A stretch of 5,909 bases of DNA from Methylobacteriaceae bacterium (GTDB lineage: Bacteria > Pseudomonadota > Alphaproteobacteria > Rhizobiales > Beijerinckiaceae), in NCBI GenBank assembly GCA_031272615.1, contig JAISTL010000121.1, positions 1 through 5,909 of the forward strand. The letters run 5' to 3'. Every line of letters begins with the position of its first letter. The first letter of the stretch is position 1. Below, one piece after another: positions 1 through 5,220 of this stretch. The notes beneath the pieces were generated by a model. That model saw nothing but the letters and a program-made list of their open reading frames with translations. It did no database searches and had not been told where the DNA came from. Both the position numbers and the translations under genes were made by a program.

Positions 1-714
1 AATCGCTATCTGGAGCCGCTGGATTTGAGTATGCGCAAGGGGCAGGTGGTTGGGGTCGTCGGTCTTCTGGGCTCCGGGCGCACCGAAACGGCAAAGCTGG
101 TGTTCGGTATCGTGCCCGCCGACAAGGGCAAGGCATATATCAACGGCCAGTACGTCTCCATCCGCTCGCCGCGGGACGCCATCGCCCAGGGCTTCGGGTA
201 CTGCCCCGAAGACCGCAAGACGGAAGGCATCGTCGGCGATCTTTCGGTGCGGGAGAACATCATTCTGGCGCTCCAGGCCAAACGCGGCTGGTTCCGGCCG
301 ATTCCCCGGGCGGAGCAGCAGAAACTGGCCGACAAATACATTCAGCTTCTGGATATCCGCCCGGCGGATTCCGAGCGTCCGATTCAGCTTCTCTCCGGCG
401 GGAACCAGCAGAAGGCGCTGCTGGCCCGATGGCTCGCCACCGAGCCGCAATACCTGATTCTGGATGAGCCGACCCGCGGTATCGATGTCGGCGCCCATGC
501 CGAAATCATCAACCTCATCGATGTGCTGTGCTCCGACGGCGTTTCGCTGTTGGTGATTTCCTCGGAGCTGGAGGAAATCGTCACCTACAGCCACTCCGTC
601 ATGGTCATGCGGGATCACCGGAAGGTCACGGAGCTGGTTGGTGAAGACATCAACGTCAACATGATACTCAAAACCATTGCGGGAACTCTGGAGAAAGAGG
701 AGGTGGCGGCATGA
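1..714 (+). CDS. ytfR: Sugar ABC transporter ATP-binding protein, C-terminal half (YtfR-like), 5' truncated by window
   Basis: This is the second nucleotide-binding domain of a duplicated sugar-import ATPase of the RbsA/MglA/YtfR type. It would act on the cytoplasmic face of the membrane and power uptake through the two permeases that follow. The frame is open from base 1 and no credible start is present, so about half the usual ~500 residue protein lies upstream. Visible motifs are a Walker A-like GLLGSGRTE (61-87), with Arg where the catalytic Lys normally sits, as is usual for the second domain of this family; the signature LSGGNQQK (391-414); and Walker B YLILDEP followed by TRGID (451-486). 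The stop overlaps the ytfT start as ATGA (711-714). An AGGAGG at 698-703, inside the end of this gene, serves ytfT. The galactofuranose assignment rests on the two permeases, which match E. coli YtfT and YjfF closely; the ATPase alone would only say sugar importer. Confidence 0.9.
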   Translation, partial: NRYLEPLDLSMRKGQVVGVVGLLGSGRTETAKLVFGIVPADKGKAYINGQYVSIRSPRDAIAQGFGYCPEDRKTEGIVGDLSVRENIILALQAKRGWFRPIPRAEQQKLADKYIQLLDIRPADSERPIQLLSGGNQQKALLARWLATEPQYLILDEPTRGIDVGAHAEIINLIDVLCSDGVSLLVISSELEEIVTYSHSVMVMRDHRKVTELVGEDINVNMILKTIAGTLEKEEVAA

Positions 715-1748
715 ATACCGTGTCCCGGTCACCCGCGGGCGGAAATACTTTTTCCGGTTTGTTTGAAAAAAGCAAACGCTATCTGCCGCAGATTACGATG
801 CTGGTGGTGCTGCTGCTCATCGGACGCTGGATTTCGCCGACATTTTTCGACATCAATATTCGTGACGGGCGTCTTTACGGCAATCTGATCGACGTGTTCA
901 ACCGCGGCGCGCCCATTGCCATTCTCGCCGTCGGCATGGTGGCGGTTATCGGCACCGGCGGTATCGACCTGTCCGTCGGCGCTGTCATCGCCATCACCGG
1001 GGCGGTCGCCGCCATCCTCATCAACGCCGGTTATCCGGCGTGGCAGGTGATTGTGGTGGCGCTGGTGGTCGGGCTCGTCTGCGGCGTCTGGAACGGCGCT
1101 TTGGTTGCCGTTGTCGGTATGCAGCCCTTCGTCGCGACGCTGATCCTGATGGTCTGCGGGCGCGGTATCGCCCAGATGATTACCCAGGGCAAGATTGAAA
1201 CCTTCGTCAATCAGGATCTCGCCGCCATCAGTCTCGGCACGGTGTTTTCCATCCCCATGCCCATCATCATTTCTTTCAGCGTGCTGGCCGTCGGCTTGTT
1301 CCTGTTCCGCTTCACGTCCCTCGGCATGTTTGTCGAGGCCATCGGCATCAACCGGCGCTCCACCAACTACACCGGCGTCAACACGGTGGTGATCCTGTTT
1401 CTGGTGTATGTATGGGCCGGTTTCTGTTCGTCGGTGTCCGGGCTTATCGTCGCCACCAACATTCTCGGCGCCGATGCCAACAATGCCGGGCTGAACAGCG
1501 AGATGGACGCCATCCTTGCCGTGGTCATCGGCGGCACATCGTTGATGGGCGGGCGGTTCAGCGTGGTTATGACCTTTGTCGGCGCCCTGATTATTCAGGC
1601 CATCAACGCCGATATCCTGACGGCGGGGTTCCAGCCCCACTACAATCTGATCATCAAGGCGGTGCTGATTCTCATCGTTCTGCTGGTGCAGTCGCCGGCG
1701 TTGAAGAGCATGAAACTGCTGCGTGAAGCGAAAGGGAGGAAAGCATGA
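711..1748 (+). CDS. ytfT: Galactofuranose-type ABC transporter permease YtfT
   Basis: This 345-residue polytopic inner-membrane permease belongs to the RbsC/BPD_transp_2 family. It resembles E. coli YtfT along its length (341 residues from memory): a hydrophilic N-terminus of about 25 residues, then hydrophobic segments with the family motifs GGIDLSVGAVIAI (near residues 83-95), QPFVATLILMV and GADANNAGL, and the loop VVIGGTSLMGGRF. With YjfF it should form the membrane channel of a heterodimeric importer for galactofuranose or a related sugar. The start is the ATG at 711, which overlaps the ytfR stop and has AGGAGG 7 bases upstream. The stop overlaps the yjfF start (ATGA at 1745-1748). These overlaps indicate translational coupling. 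The substrate is inferred from homology; other furanose or pentose sugars are possible. The periplasmic binding protein (YtfQ-like) is not in the window and is expected upstream. Confidence 0.9.
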   Translation: MNTVSRSPAGGNTFSGLFEKSKRYLPQITMLVVLLLIGRWISPTFFDINIRDGRLYGNLIDVFNRGAPIAILAVGMVAVIGTGGIDLSVGAVIAITGAVAAILINAGYPAWQVIVVALVVGLVCGVWNGALVAVVGMQPFVATLILMVCGRGIAQMITQGKIETFVNQDLAAISLGTVFSIPMPIIISFSVLAVGLFLFRFTSLGMFVEAIGINRRSTNYTGVNTVVILFLVYVWAGFCSSVSGLIVATNILGADANNAGLNSEMDAILAVVIGGTSLMGGRFSVVMTFVGALIIQAINADILTAGFQPHYNLIIKAVLILIVLLVQSPALKSMKLLREAKGRKA

Positions 1749-2701
1749 TACGTCGTTATCTTCCGCTCTTCGTCACCTTCCTGGTGCTGTTCATGGGCTA
1801 TGCCTACTGCATCAGCGAGTTTCGCGCCTTTTCGACCATGCGGCCGCTGGTCAACCTGCTGCGCGACAACGCCCACTTGGGCATCGCCGCGGTGGGCATG
1901 ACCTTCGTCATCATTTCCGGCGGCATCGACCTTTCGGTGGGCGCGGTGATTGCCTTCACCACGGTGTTCCTGGCGGTGACCATCCAGAAGCTCGGCGTGC
2001 ACCCGATGGTGGCCTTCGTGTTGATTCTCATCATCGGCGCCATGTTCGGGGCGTCCATCGGGGCGATTATCCACTATCTGAAGATTCCGCCGTTTATCGC
2101 GACACTGGCGGGAATGTTCCTGGCGCGCGGCGGCGCCACGGTGATTTCGCCGGAATCAGAGCCGGTCTATCATGAGCTCTATGACGTGGTGGCCGGGCTG
2201 TCGATTCCCATCGGCAACGGCAAGCTGACATTCATCGCCATGGTGATGCTGAGCATTGTGGTCATCGGCGTTGCGCTGCTGCATACCTCGCGGTTCGGCT
2301 CCAACGTCTACGCTCTCGGCGGCAACGCCACCTCGGCGCAGTTGATGGGCGTGCCCATCGCCCGCACCACCATTTCGGTGTATGTGCTGTCCAGCGTGCT
2401 GGCGACCATCGCCGGAATCGTCTTTTCGCTGTACATGCGGGCGGGGAACAACCTCTATTGCGTCGGTTTCGAGCTCGATGCCATTGCCGCGGTGGTCATC
2501 GGCGGAACGTTGATGACCGGCGGCTCCGGCTTCGTCATCGGCACTTTCGCCGGCGTATGCATCCAGGGTTTGATTCAGACGTACATCACCTATCAGAACC
2601 TCACCTCGTGGTGGACGAAGATCGTGGTCGGCTTCCTGCTGTTCGCCTTCATCCTGATGCAGCGGGTGATGGTGGTGATTTACAAGGGTAGAGATGCGTA
2701 G
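1745..2701 (+). CDS. yjfF: Galactofuranose-type ABC transporter permease YjfF
   Basis: This is the second, non-identical permease of the same importer, 318 residues (E. coli YjfF is about 331). The resemblance to E. coli YjfF is strong: the N-terminus MIRRYLPL, the segment VGMTFVIISGGIDLSVGAVI, then KIPPFIATLAGMF, YALGGNATSAQLMG, VVIGGTLMTGG and a C-terminal SSWWTKI-like stretch (here TSWWTKIVVG). Having both YtfT and YjfF, rather than a single RbsC-like permease, separates this system from ribose and galactose importers. The ATG at 1745 overlaps the ytfT stop, and GGGAGG at 1734-1739 is the ribosome binding site with 5 bases of spacing. It is the last gene of the operon: 33 bases after its stop begins a strong intrinsic terminator. 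No frameshift or loss of key residues is seen. Confidence 0.92.
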   Translation: MIRRYLPLFVTFLVLFMGYAYCISEFRAFSTMRPLVNLLRDNAHLGIAAVGMTFVIISGGIDLSVGAVIAFTTVFLAVTIQKLGVHPMVAFVLILIIGAMFGASIGAIIHYLKIPPFIATLAGMFLARGGATVISPESEPVYHELYDVVAGLSIPIGNGKLTFIAMVMLSIVVIGVALLHTSRFGSNVYALGGNATSAQLMGVPIARTTISVYVLSSVLATIAGIVFSLYMRAGNNLYCVGFELDAIAAVVIGGTLMTGGSGFVIGTFAGVCIQGLIQTYITYQNLTSWWTKIVVGFLLFAFILMQRVMVVIYKGRDA

Positions 2702-2727
2702 CGTGTGAACAGGCAGCTCAGTGCGCA

Positions 2728-3009
2728 TCATCCTCGGGCGGGCATCAGGGTGTCCGCCCGTTTTTTGTCCCCGGTGTGTTGCGGGCTGATGCCGGTTCCC
2801 TGTTTCCATACCTCCAGCACATAAACCCGTATGGCGGAGGAGAGACCGCGGGTGGCGCGCGTGGAGTCGATTTCGCGGATGATATCGGCGGGCTTCCGGT
2901 TCTGGCGCGCGGCCAGCTCGCTGAGCGCCTTCCAGAATTCGGGTTCCAGGGAAATGCTGGTGCGGTGCCCGAGGATGGAAACGGAATACTTGTTGATGCC
3001 GTGGGGCAC
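2728..3009 (-). CDS. Small ribbon-helix-helix (RHH_4-type) protein
   Basis: This gene encodes about 93 residues of the alphaproteobacterial RHH_4 class, probably a small DNA-binding protein; its target is unknown. The recognisable part is a beta strand with YSVSILGHRTSISLEPEFW, then the helix KALSELAARQNRKPADII, the motif REIDSTRATRGLSSAIRVYVL, and a basic tail of about 25 residues. I chose the GTG at 3009 because GAGG (3019-3016) lies six bases before it. A TTG at 3021 is possible but has no clear ribosome binding site. The gene follows speG by 39 bases on the same strand and is in the same frame, separated by the speG TAG. Its last codons are antisense to the ytf terminator. From memory, RHH_4 genes often sit near sspB in alphaproteobacteria, which suits this context, but a regulatory link to its neighbours is inference. 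Confidence 0.8.
   Translation of the reverse strand: MPHGINKYSVSILGHRTSISLEPEFWKALSELAARQNRKPADIIREIDSTRATRGLSSAIRVYVLEVWKQGTGISPQHTGDKKRADTLMPARG
2735..2766 (+). terminator. Intrinsic terminator of the ytf sugar operon
   Basis: A 10-pair stem (left arm 2735-2744, right arm 2751-2760, one G·U pair) has the six-base loop TCAGGG and is followed directly by six T residues (2761-2766). It lies 33 bases after the yjfF stop, so it ends the + strand operon. The opposite strand has no T run after the stem, so it should work in one direction only. It lies wholly inside the last codons of the convergent RHH gene. Confidence 0.92.
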
Positions 3010-3048
3010 GAAAGGCCTCAATCTTTGTAAACGCGAGGGACGGGAAGG

Positions 3049-3591
3049 CTATTCCTCCGGAGGAGGGTCATCCGCCTGGAGGTAATCCTTCTGAAAGATG
3101 CACATGCGGATGATATCGCGATATTTGCCGTTGATGAAGAATTCGTGGTGCAGGCGCCCTTCCTCGATGAAACCGAGCTGCTCATAGATGTGAATCGCCT
3201 TCTTGTTTTCGGCGTCCACATGCAGATACAGCTTGTAGAGGTTGAGAACGGAGAAACCGTATTCGATGGCGAGCTTCGCCGCCTGCTTGGCATAACCGTT
3301 GTTTTCAAAAGCGGGAGCGATGACGATCTGAAACTCGGCGTGGCGATGTACCTGGTTGATCTCCACCAGTTCCACCAGCCCGATGTTTTCGCCGTCGCGG
3401 TCGATGATGAATCGGCGTTCCGAGTGGTCATGGATGTGTTTTTCGTAGATGTCCACCAGTTCGACGAAAGCCTCGTAGGGCTCCTCGAACCAGTAGCGCA
3501 TCACGGAGGCGTTGTTGTCCAGCTGATGGACGAATTTGAGGTCTTCGCGTTCCAGCGGACGCAACAGAACCTCGTCCGGCTCTTCAATCAT
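3049..3591 (-). CDS. speG: Spermidine N-acetyltransferase SpeG (GNAT family)
   Basis: This 180-residue cytoplasmic GNAT enzyme should transfer acetyl from acetyl-CoA to spermidine or spermine, relieving polyamine toxicity. Identity to E. coli SpeG (about 186 residues) is obvious throughout: [73 protein letters not shown] and IRMCIFQ. Tyr136 in IHIYEQLGF matches the proposed catalytic tyrosine. The acetyl-CoA loop reads FENNGYA (residues 95-101), where enterobacterial SpeG has YQGKGLA, so the usual first Q/R is Glu. The frame is open back to 3666, but I chose the ATG at 3591: AGGA lies 7 bases before it, and homology begins just after it (LLRPLERED). It starts 71 bases after the sspB stop, and a GC-rich hairpin lies between. 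It may have entered an older sspB-RHH arrangement (inference). Confidence 0.93.
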   Translation of the reverse strand: MIEEPDEVLLRPLEREDLKFVHQLDNNASVMRYWFEEPYEAFVELVDIYEKHIHDHSERRFIIDRDGENIGLVELVEINQVHRHAEFQIVIAPAFENNGYAKQAAKLAIEYGFSVLNLYKLYLHVDAENKKAIHIYEQLGFIEEGRLHHEFFINGKYRDIIRMCIFQKDYLQADDPPPEE

Positions 3592-3612
3592 GGGGGATTC
3601 CTGTGAGCGCCG

Positions 3613-3639
3613 GGCGCCGCGCGAATTCGGGGCGGCGCC
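3613..3639 (-). repeat. GC-rich inverted repeat between sspB and speG
   Basis: The perfect 8-base arms GGCGCCGC (3613-3620) and GCGGCGCC (3632-3639) flank an 11-base loop containing GAATTC. On the transcript of the - strand cluster the hairpin lies about 20 bases before the speG ribosome binding site. No T run follows on either strand, so a simple intrinsic terminator is not supported. An mRNA processing or stability element, or a weak attenuator, is possible. Confidence 0.4.
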
Positions 3640-3662
3640 GGACGTAGAATGGTGTGAACGAC

Positions 3663-4289
3663 TCAATTTTTCTTACGGAAATGATCCAGACGAACGACGT
3701 CCGCTTCACGCTTGGAAGGCGTCTTCTCCGTCGACGGCGCGGACGCGGGATTTTTGCCCGGCTTTTTCTCGGTCTCCGACGCAGACGAGGCGCCGGATTT
3801 CGCTTTGGGTACGGATGCTTTCGTGCGCGTCACCGCCGGTTCCGCGGCTTTCCCAACCGGGCTGTCGGCGTCTCCCGGACGGGCCAGCGGCGTCACGACC
3901 GCTTCGTGGGATTCCTCGACGCTTTTCTTGAAAGGAACGGGTTCAAAGGCGAGGGCGAATTCAACAGACGGGTCAAAAAACATGATGATGGCTTCAAACG
4001 GTATCGTCAGTTTTTCCGGTACCCCGGAGAAGGAAAGGCCGACCTCGAAAAAATCATCATACACCGCGAGATCCCAGAACTGGTGCTGAATTGCGATAAC
4101 CATCTCCGTCGGGTATTTTTCGCGAATGGCCGCGGAAAGGCGCACGCCGGGAGCATCGGTTCTGAATGAAATTCTGAAATGGTGTTGTCCGGGCAACCCG
4201 TCCCTAGCGACATCCCTCAACACCGAGGCAATGACCTTCCGCATGGCTTCTTCAACAAGAAGGTCATAACGGATAAGGTCCTGGGCCAT
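3663..4289 (-). CDS. sspB: ClpXP adaptor protein SspB (alphaproteobacterial type)
   Basis: This 208-residue cytoplasmic adaptor binds ssrA-tagged proteins and tethers them to ClpX for ClpP degradation. The folded substrate-binding domain covers about residues 1-117 and carries family signatures: [67 protein letters not shown] and [13 protein letters not shown]. Residues about 118-192 form a low-complexity Ala/Pro/Lys/Ser linker. The C-terminus [13 protein letters not shown] is the short basic tail expected to dock on the ClpX zinc-binding domain. The ATG at 4289 is preceded by AAGGAG (4303-4298) with 8 bases of spacing. The tmRNA coding piece ends just upstream on the same strand, and no T-rich terminator separates them, so shared transcription is plausible. 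The AANDN start of the tag encoded next door is the element SspB recognises. Confidence 0.93.
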   Translation of the reverse strand: MAQDLIRYDLLVEEAMRKVIASVLRDVARDGLPGQHHFRISFRTDAPGVRLSAAIREKYPTEMVIAIQHQFWDLAVYDDFFEVGLSFSGVPEKLTIPFEAIIMFFDPSVEFALAFEPVPFKKSVEESHEAVVTPLARPGDADSPVGKAAEPAVTRTKASVPKAKSGASSASETEKKPGKNPASAPSTEKTPSKREADVVRLDHFRKKN

Positions 4290-4311
4290 GAGGTCAACTC
4301 CTTAAATCAAG

Positions 4312-4519
4312 GTGGAGGCTTCTGTTGCCGGGCGCCTCCGGGCCCCGCCCGACGGAGCAAACCCGCCGGGACTCAGGTTCGGCTAAAGGAACCGCTTACG
4401 CAGCCACTCTCACCGGTGCATAGTTGTCATTCGCAACTACTTGTTTGGCCCGATAACGGCGGTACCATGCCGGGTAAAAGACACATCCTTTACGCCCTCG
4501 TCGATCCTGTTTCGCCCCC
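4312..4519 (-). ncRNA. ssrA: tmRNA coding piece
   Basis: This is the second part of the precursor. It begins with GGGGGCG (acceptor 5' strand) and AAACAGGATCGACG, which matches the conserved GGATTCGACG of one-piece tmRNA. A 7-pair hairpin follows (arms 4493-4487 and 4480-4474), then CGGC...GCCG, where PK1 is expected, and then AGTAGTTGCG just before and at the resume codon. After the tag stop comes GGTTC...GAACC (4393-4376), an 8-pair stem with loop GTTTGCT (4370-4348), and a GGAGGC...GCCTCC stem (4339-4314). The 3' end is put just after the last stem. That stem is not followed by a T run, so it is unclear whether transcription ends here or continues into sspB. Confidence 0.82.
4396..4434 (-). 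other. ssrA: tmRNA tag reading frame (ANDNYAPVRVAA)
   Basis: The resume codon is GCG at 4434-4432, after AGTAGTT, and 12 codons give ANDNYAPVRVAA before TAA (4398-4396). With the alanine carried by the tRNA part, the added tag is AANDNYAPVRVAA. AANDN is the SspB-binding start seen in known tags, and the last residues VAA fit ClpX recognition. Alphaproteobacterial tags such as that of Caulobacter have the same pattern, AANDN plus a variable middle plus VAA. Confidence 0.95.
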
Positions 4520-4560
4520 ACCGGAACCCGCCGGAATACCGACGGGTTCGGGTGGAGGCG
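4513..4560 (-). other. Acceptor stem plus intervening hairpin joining the two tmRNA pieces
   Basis: In the precursor, the acceptor 3' strand CGCCTCCACC (4560-4551) pairs with GGTGGGGGCG (4522-4513), and the helix goes on through the spacer: AACCCGTCGG (4548-4539) pairs with CCGGCGGGTT (4534-4525), closed by the tetraloop TATT (4538-4535). Over 22 positions only one is unpaired (a C·C at 4550/4523), with two G·U pairs. Processing should remove the spacer, leaving the acceptor 3' end near 4551 and the coding piece 5' end at 4519. RNase P for the latter cut is the expected enzyme from knowledge of tmRNA maturation. Confidence 0.85.
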
Positions 4561-4630
4561 CCGGGTACCGCCCCCGGGTCCGAATGGTTTATTGCGACGA
4601 TCGTTTATTACCATAGTCCGCGCATGGCGA
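4551..4630 (-). ncRNA. ssrA: tmRNA acceptor piece
   Basis: This is the first part of the precursor and becomes the aminoacylated piece after processing. It contains a T-arm with a 5-pair stem, CCGGG (4577-4573) and CCCGG (4565-4561), and the 7-base loop GGCGGTA in place of the usual TTC-containing loop. The acceptor strand CGCCTCC, discriminator A (4553) and CC (4552-4551) follow. The next base is C, so the final A of CCA is not encoded and must come from tRNA nucleotidyltransferase after trimming. Upstream, ATGGT and ACCAT flank an A-rich stretch. The 5' boundary is taken from the predicted transcription start. Confidence 0.8.
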
Positions 4631-4638
4631 ACATGTGA

Positions 4639-4667
4639 AATATAAGTGTTCTTTGCCGATATGAAAA
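4639..4667 (-). promoter_or_regulatory. Candidate sigma-70 promoter of ssrA
   Basis: TTTTCA (4667-4662) and TATATT (4644-4639) lie 17 bases apart on the - strand, with 4 and 5 of 6 consensus matches. Transcription would start near 4632, just before the acceptor piece. No other good promoter was seen between the pseudogene and the tmRNA. The promoter lies within a frame that stays open from the kinase remnant, which supports that frame being noncoding here. Confidence 0.6.
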
Positions 4668-4812
4668 GACCCAAAGCGACGATGTCGGCAATAAAATGCG
4701 CAAAGCGCTCCCGCGCTGCAGCGGAGCGGCGGGAAAAAAGGCGGCGAAGGCAAACTCCGAAAGACGTTTTTTTACCGCGCAGCAAGGGAACGAGGTATGC
4801 CTTGATTTGCCG

Positions 4813-5118
4813 CAAGGCGGCGAAACCGCCCCGTAAGTCGGGGTATAACCGGTTGTAAAGATTGAAGTATTTTCTACGCACGGGAATCGCCCGCGGGTCG
4901 GGCGTCAGCACCCCGCAGTCTTGCGCTGCACTCCGGGCCATGTGGTCCAGGATGTCGATGAGTCCGACTCCATAAGCCGCCAGAATCGCCCCGCCCAAGG
5001 TTGTTTCGTTGATCTTCAGGCGGAGGATGGGCGATTCAAGAATATCCGCGAAAACCTGACACCAGATGCGGCTGTTGCCGATTCCCCCACCGAGGGAAAG
5101 ATAGTCGGAGCGTTTGTT
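4813..5118 (-). pseudogene. FGGY carbohydrate kinase, C-terminal remnant
   Basis: About 100 residues match the C-terminal actin-like domain of FGGY kinases (xylulokinase and relatives), which phosphorylate sugars or polyols with ATP. The diagnostic parts are LSLGGGIGNSRIWCQVFADI (the ATP-binding GGG region and the conserved Q-ADI segment), then TTLGGAILAAYGVGLI (the GAA-like helix), and a tail VRRKYFNLYNRLYPDLRGGF. The N-terminal domain (roughly 350 residues, with the catalytic Asp and sugar site) is absent. Upstream, the frame continues into an unrelated DctM-like stretch. Downstream it stays open with no family resemblance and passes into the tmRNA gene, so the native stop is lost as well. 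It is therefore a remnant and not an active kinase. The exact sugar cannot be told. Confidence 0.82.
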
Positions 5119-5129
5119 ACGGGTCAGCA

Positions 5130-5220
5130 CGATGTTGTTGCCGAGCAGCGCGCACAGCCCGACGGGCGGCGTGAGCTGGCCGATGCAGAGATTCACGCAC
5201 ATCACGATGATTTCGGCGCC
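5130..5220 (-). pseudogene. TRAP transporter large permease (DctM)-like fragment
   Basis: About 30 residues, including IVMCVNLCIGQLTPPVG, resemble the conserved C-terminal motif of DctM-type permeases (VNLAIGxxTPPVG), part of TRAP transporters that import organic acids or sugars. The rest of the roughly 425-residue membrane protein is missing. The fragment is in one frame with the kinase remnant downstream and with an unrelated hydrophilic stretch upstream, so it looks like a deletion scar. The match is short, so the family call is tentative. Confidence 0.5.

Larger units (their letters stand above)
4312..4632 (-). ncRNA. ssrA: Permuted two-piece tmRNA gene (alpha-tmRNA precursor)
   Basis: This gene makes the RNA that rescues stalled ribosomes by acting first as tRNA-Ala and then as a short message. 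The parts occur in permuted order on the - strand: the T-arm and acceptor 3' strand first (4620s to 4551), then a short intervening loop, then the acceptor 5' strand and D-region (GGGGGCG from 4519, then GGATCGACG), then the tag frame (4434-4396), a post-stop hairpin and 3' stems. The acceptor arms GGGGGCG (4519-4513) and CGCCTCC (4560-4554) form 7 pairs with one G·U. The block TTCGGAC before the T-arm matches the same position of E. coli tmRNA. Post-tag hairpins are at 4376-4393, 4348-4370 (8 pairs) and 4314-4339 (6 pairs). Exact 5' and 3' ends are estimates. The candidate promoter is at 4639-4667. This order is known for the alphaproteobacterial two-piece class. Confidence 0.93.

Noticed and set aside
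729..1640. 303-codon open frame on the - strand opposite ytfT
   Set aside because: It is rich in His, Asp, Gly, Gln and Arg with no domain resemblance, and is antisense to a clear permease gene; a shadow of GC-rich coding.
2156..2809. 217-codon open frame on the - strand opposite yjfF
   Set aside because: It has the same His/Asp/Gln-rich shadow composition and lies over yjfF and its terminator.
3145..3606. 153-codon + strand frame opposite speG
   Set aside because: It is the antisense of a strongly recognised SpeG and has no family features of its own.
3592..3666. N-terminal extension of SpeG to the ATG at 3666
   Set aside because: The extra 25 residues do not resemble SpeG, overlap the sspB stop and cross the GC hairpin; the ATG at 3591 has a ribosome binding site and fits the homology start.
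4314..4339. Intrinsic terminator after the tmRNA
   Set aside because: The GGAGGC...GCCTCC stem is real, but the next bases (ACCTTGATTT) do not form a T run, so it is treated as the last stem of the coding piece.
4179..4616. 145-codon + strand frame across the tmRNA gene
   Set aside because: It is opposite to the tmRNA and has low-complexity sequence rich in Pro, Gly and Arg with no resemblance to known proteins.
4646..4858. 70-codon basic + strand frame (Lys/Arg-rich)
   Set aside because: It resembles a ribosomal-type basic peptide only in composition, has no good ribosome binding site, and is antisense to the kinase remnant.
4396..5205. One intact 269-residue protein
   Set aside because: It combines a TRAP permease scrap, a kinase C-terminus, a meaningless Arg-rich stretch and the tmRNA tag; the stop codon is the tag stop.
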